From the NCBI GenBank assembly GCA_022616655.1, contig JAKEEJ010000115.1, positions 1 through 7,259 on the forward strand: a stretch of 7,259 bases of DNA. Direction: 5' to 3'. The stretch comes from Nevskiales bacterium. GTDB taxonomy: Bacteria > Pseudomonadota > Gammaproteobacteria > Nevskiales > Nevskiaceae. Within the stretch, counting starts at the first letter, position 1. Every line of letters begins with the position of its first letter. Below are positions 6,991-7,259 of the stretch, in pieces. The translations under genes and the position numbers were made by a program. A model generated the notes under the pieces. That model did no database searches and was not told where the DNA came from. It saw only the letters and a list, made by a program, of their open reading frames with translations.

Positions 6991-7053
6991 GGCCTGTCTC
7001 CAGCCCGTCTCTTACAGCTGTCATGCCTGCCTGCGCGGACTCATCAACGGCCC

Positions 7054-7259
7054 GGTGATGACGACAGCATCGGCCCCGGCGGCGACATCCCCAGCACCGG
7101 CGGCCCTGACGAAATCCAGGCCCTGGATGGCGACGACGGCGTGGACGCCCAGGGCGGAGACGACCTCGCCTATGGCGGACCCGGCGGCGACAGCCTGAGC
7201 GGCGGCGAGGGCAACGACATCCTCCACGGCGAGGCCCAGAACGACCGCCTCTATGGACA
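7054..7259 (+). CDS. RTX-type calcium-binding nonapeptide repeat tract, no start codon seen, runs off the right edge
   Basis: From GGT 7054 the frame reads as glycine/aspartate-rich repeats to the window end: GDDDSIGPGGD, then PDEIQALDGDDGVDAQGGDD, LAYGGPGGDSLSGGEGNDIL, HGEAQNDRLYG. Aspartate codons at 7108, 7135, 7162, 7189, 7216 and 7243 recur every 27 nt, the exact nonapeptide period of hemolysin-type repeats (GGxGxDxLx). Such repeats bind calcium in the parallel beta-roll of type I secreted proteins. The frame is open back to 6991, directly behind the prpE TAG and in the same frame. It has no ATG or TTG, and its only GTG (7141) lies inside the repeats without a ribosome site. It may therefore be a 5'-truncated gene remnant, a gene started at a rare codon such as CTG, or one whose frame is broken upstream. 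The first two repeats are degenerate. Secretion or adhesin functions are family knowledge only. Confidence 0.6.

Noticed and set aside
6902..7198. 98-codon plus-strand frame overlapping the prpE end and the RTX tract
   Set aside because: It is the +1 shadow of prpE and of the RTX frame. The RTX frame has the 27-nt Asp periodicity and this one has only Ala/Thr/Pro-rich sequence.
7054..7259. 27-nt periodic DNA considered as a CRISPR-like or tandem DNA repeat
   Set aside because: The period appears mainly at the codon level (Gly and Asp). The units are not identical in DNA and there are no spacers, so protein repeats explain it.

Overview
The window is GC-rich, densely coded bacterial DNA, most likely from a gammaproteobacterium. 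The grounds are the protein families (an ScsB/DsbD-type transporter, CysC, DUF2845, PrpE) and three types of short dispersed palindromic repeat familiar from proteobacterial genomes. No rRNA, tRNA or other marker gene fixes the taxon, and the lineage is an inference from gene content.

Layout. Positions 1-2795 (minus strand) hold a two-gene thiol-redox operon. It consists of an inner-membrane DsbD/ScsB-like electron transporter, followed 15 bp later by a periplasmic peroxiredoxin-like protein that is cut by the left window edge. The 5' coding part of the transporter gene is interrupted by an inverted pair of REP-like palindromes (2667-2755). Divergent from it, 2864-3466 (plus) encodes a secreted DUF2845 protein built of two tandem homologous halves. 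It converges on a minus-strand stand-alone adenylylsulfate kinase gene, cysC (3463-4077), and the two stop codons share the palindrome TTAA. Positions 4078-4390 carry no gene and hold two further palindromic repeats. A small lipoprotein gene lies at 4391-4843 (minus). After a 245-bp divergent promoter region comes prpE (5089-6990, plus), propionyl-CoA synthetase, complete. From 7054 to the right edge there is an RTX (glycine/aspartate nonapeptide, calcium-binding) repeat tract with no recognisable start codon.

Functional picture. The transporter and peroxiredoxin-like pair probably form an envelope reductive pathway: electrons from cytoplasmic thioredoxin cross the membrane and reach a periplasmic peroxide- or thiol-handling partner. 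The DUF2845 protein has regularly spaced cysteine pairs and would meet the same envelope thiol chemistry, but its link to the operon is positional only. cysC (APS to PAPS) and prpE (propionate to propionyl-CoA) are single genes without their usual partners in view. No clearly new multi-gene system is visible. The least ordinary signals are the repeat pair translated within the transporter N-terminus, the start-less RTX tract directly behind prpE, and the regular two-fold repeat in the DUF2845 protein.
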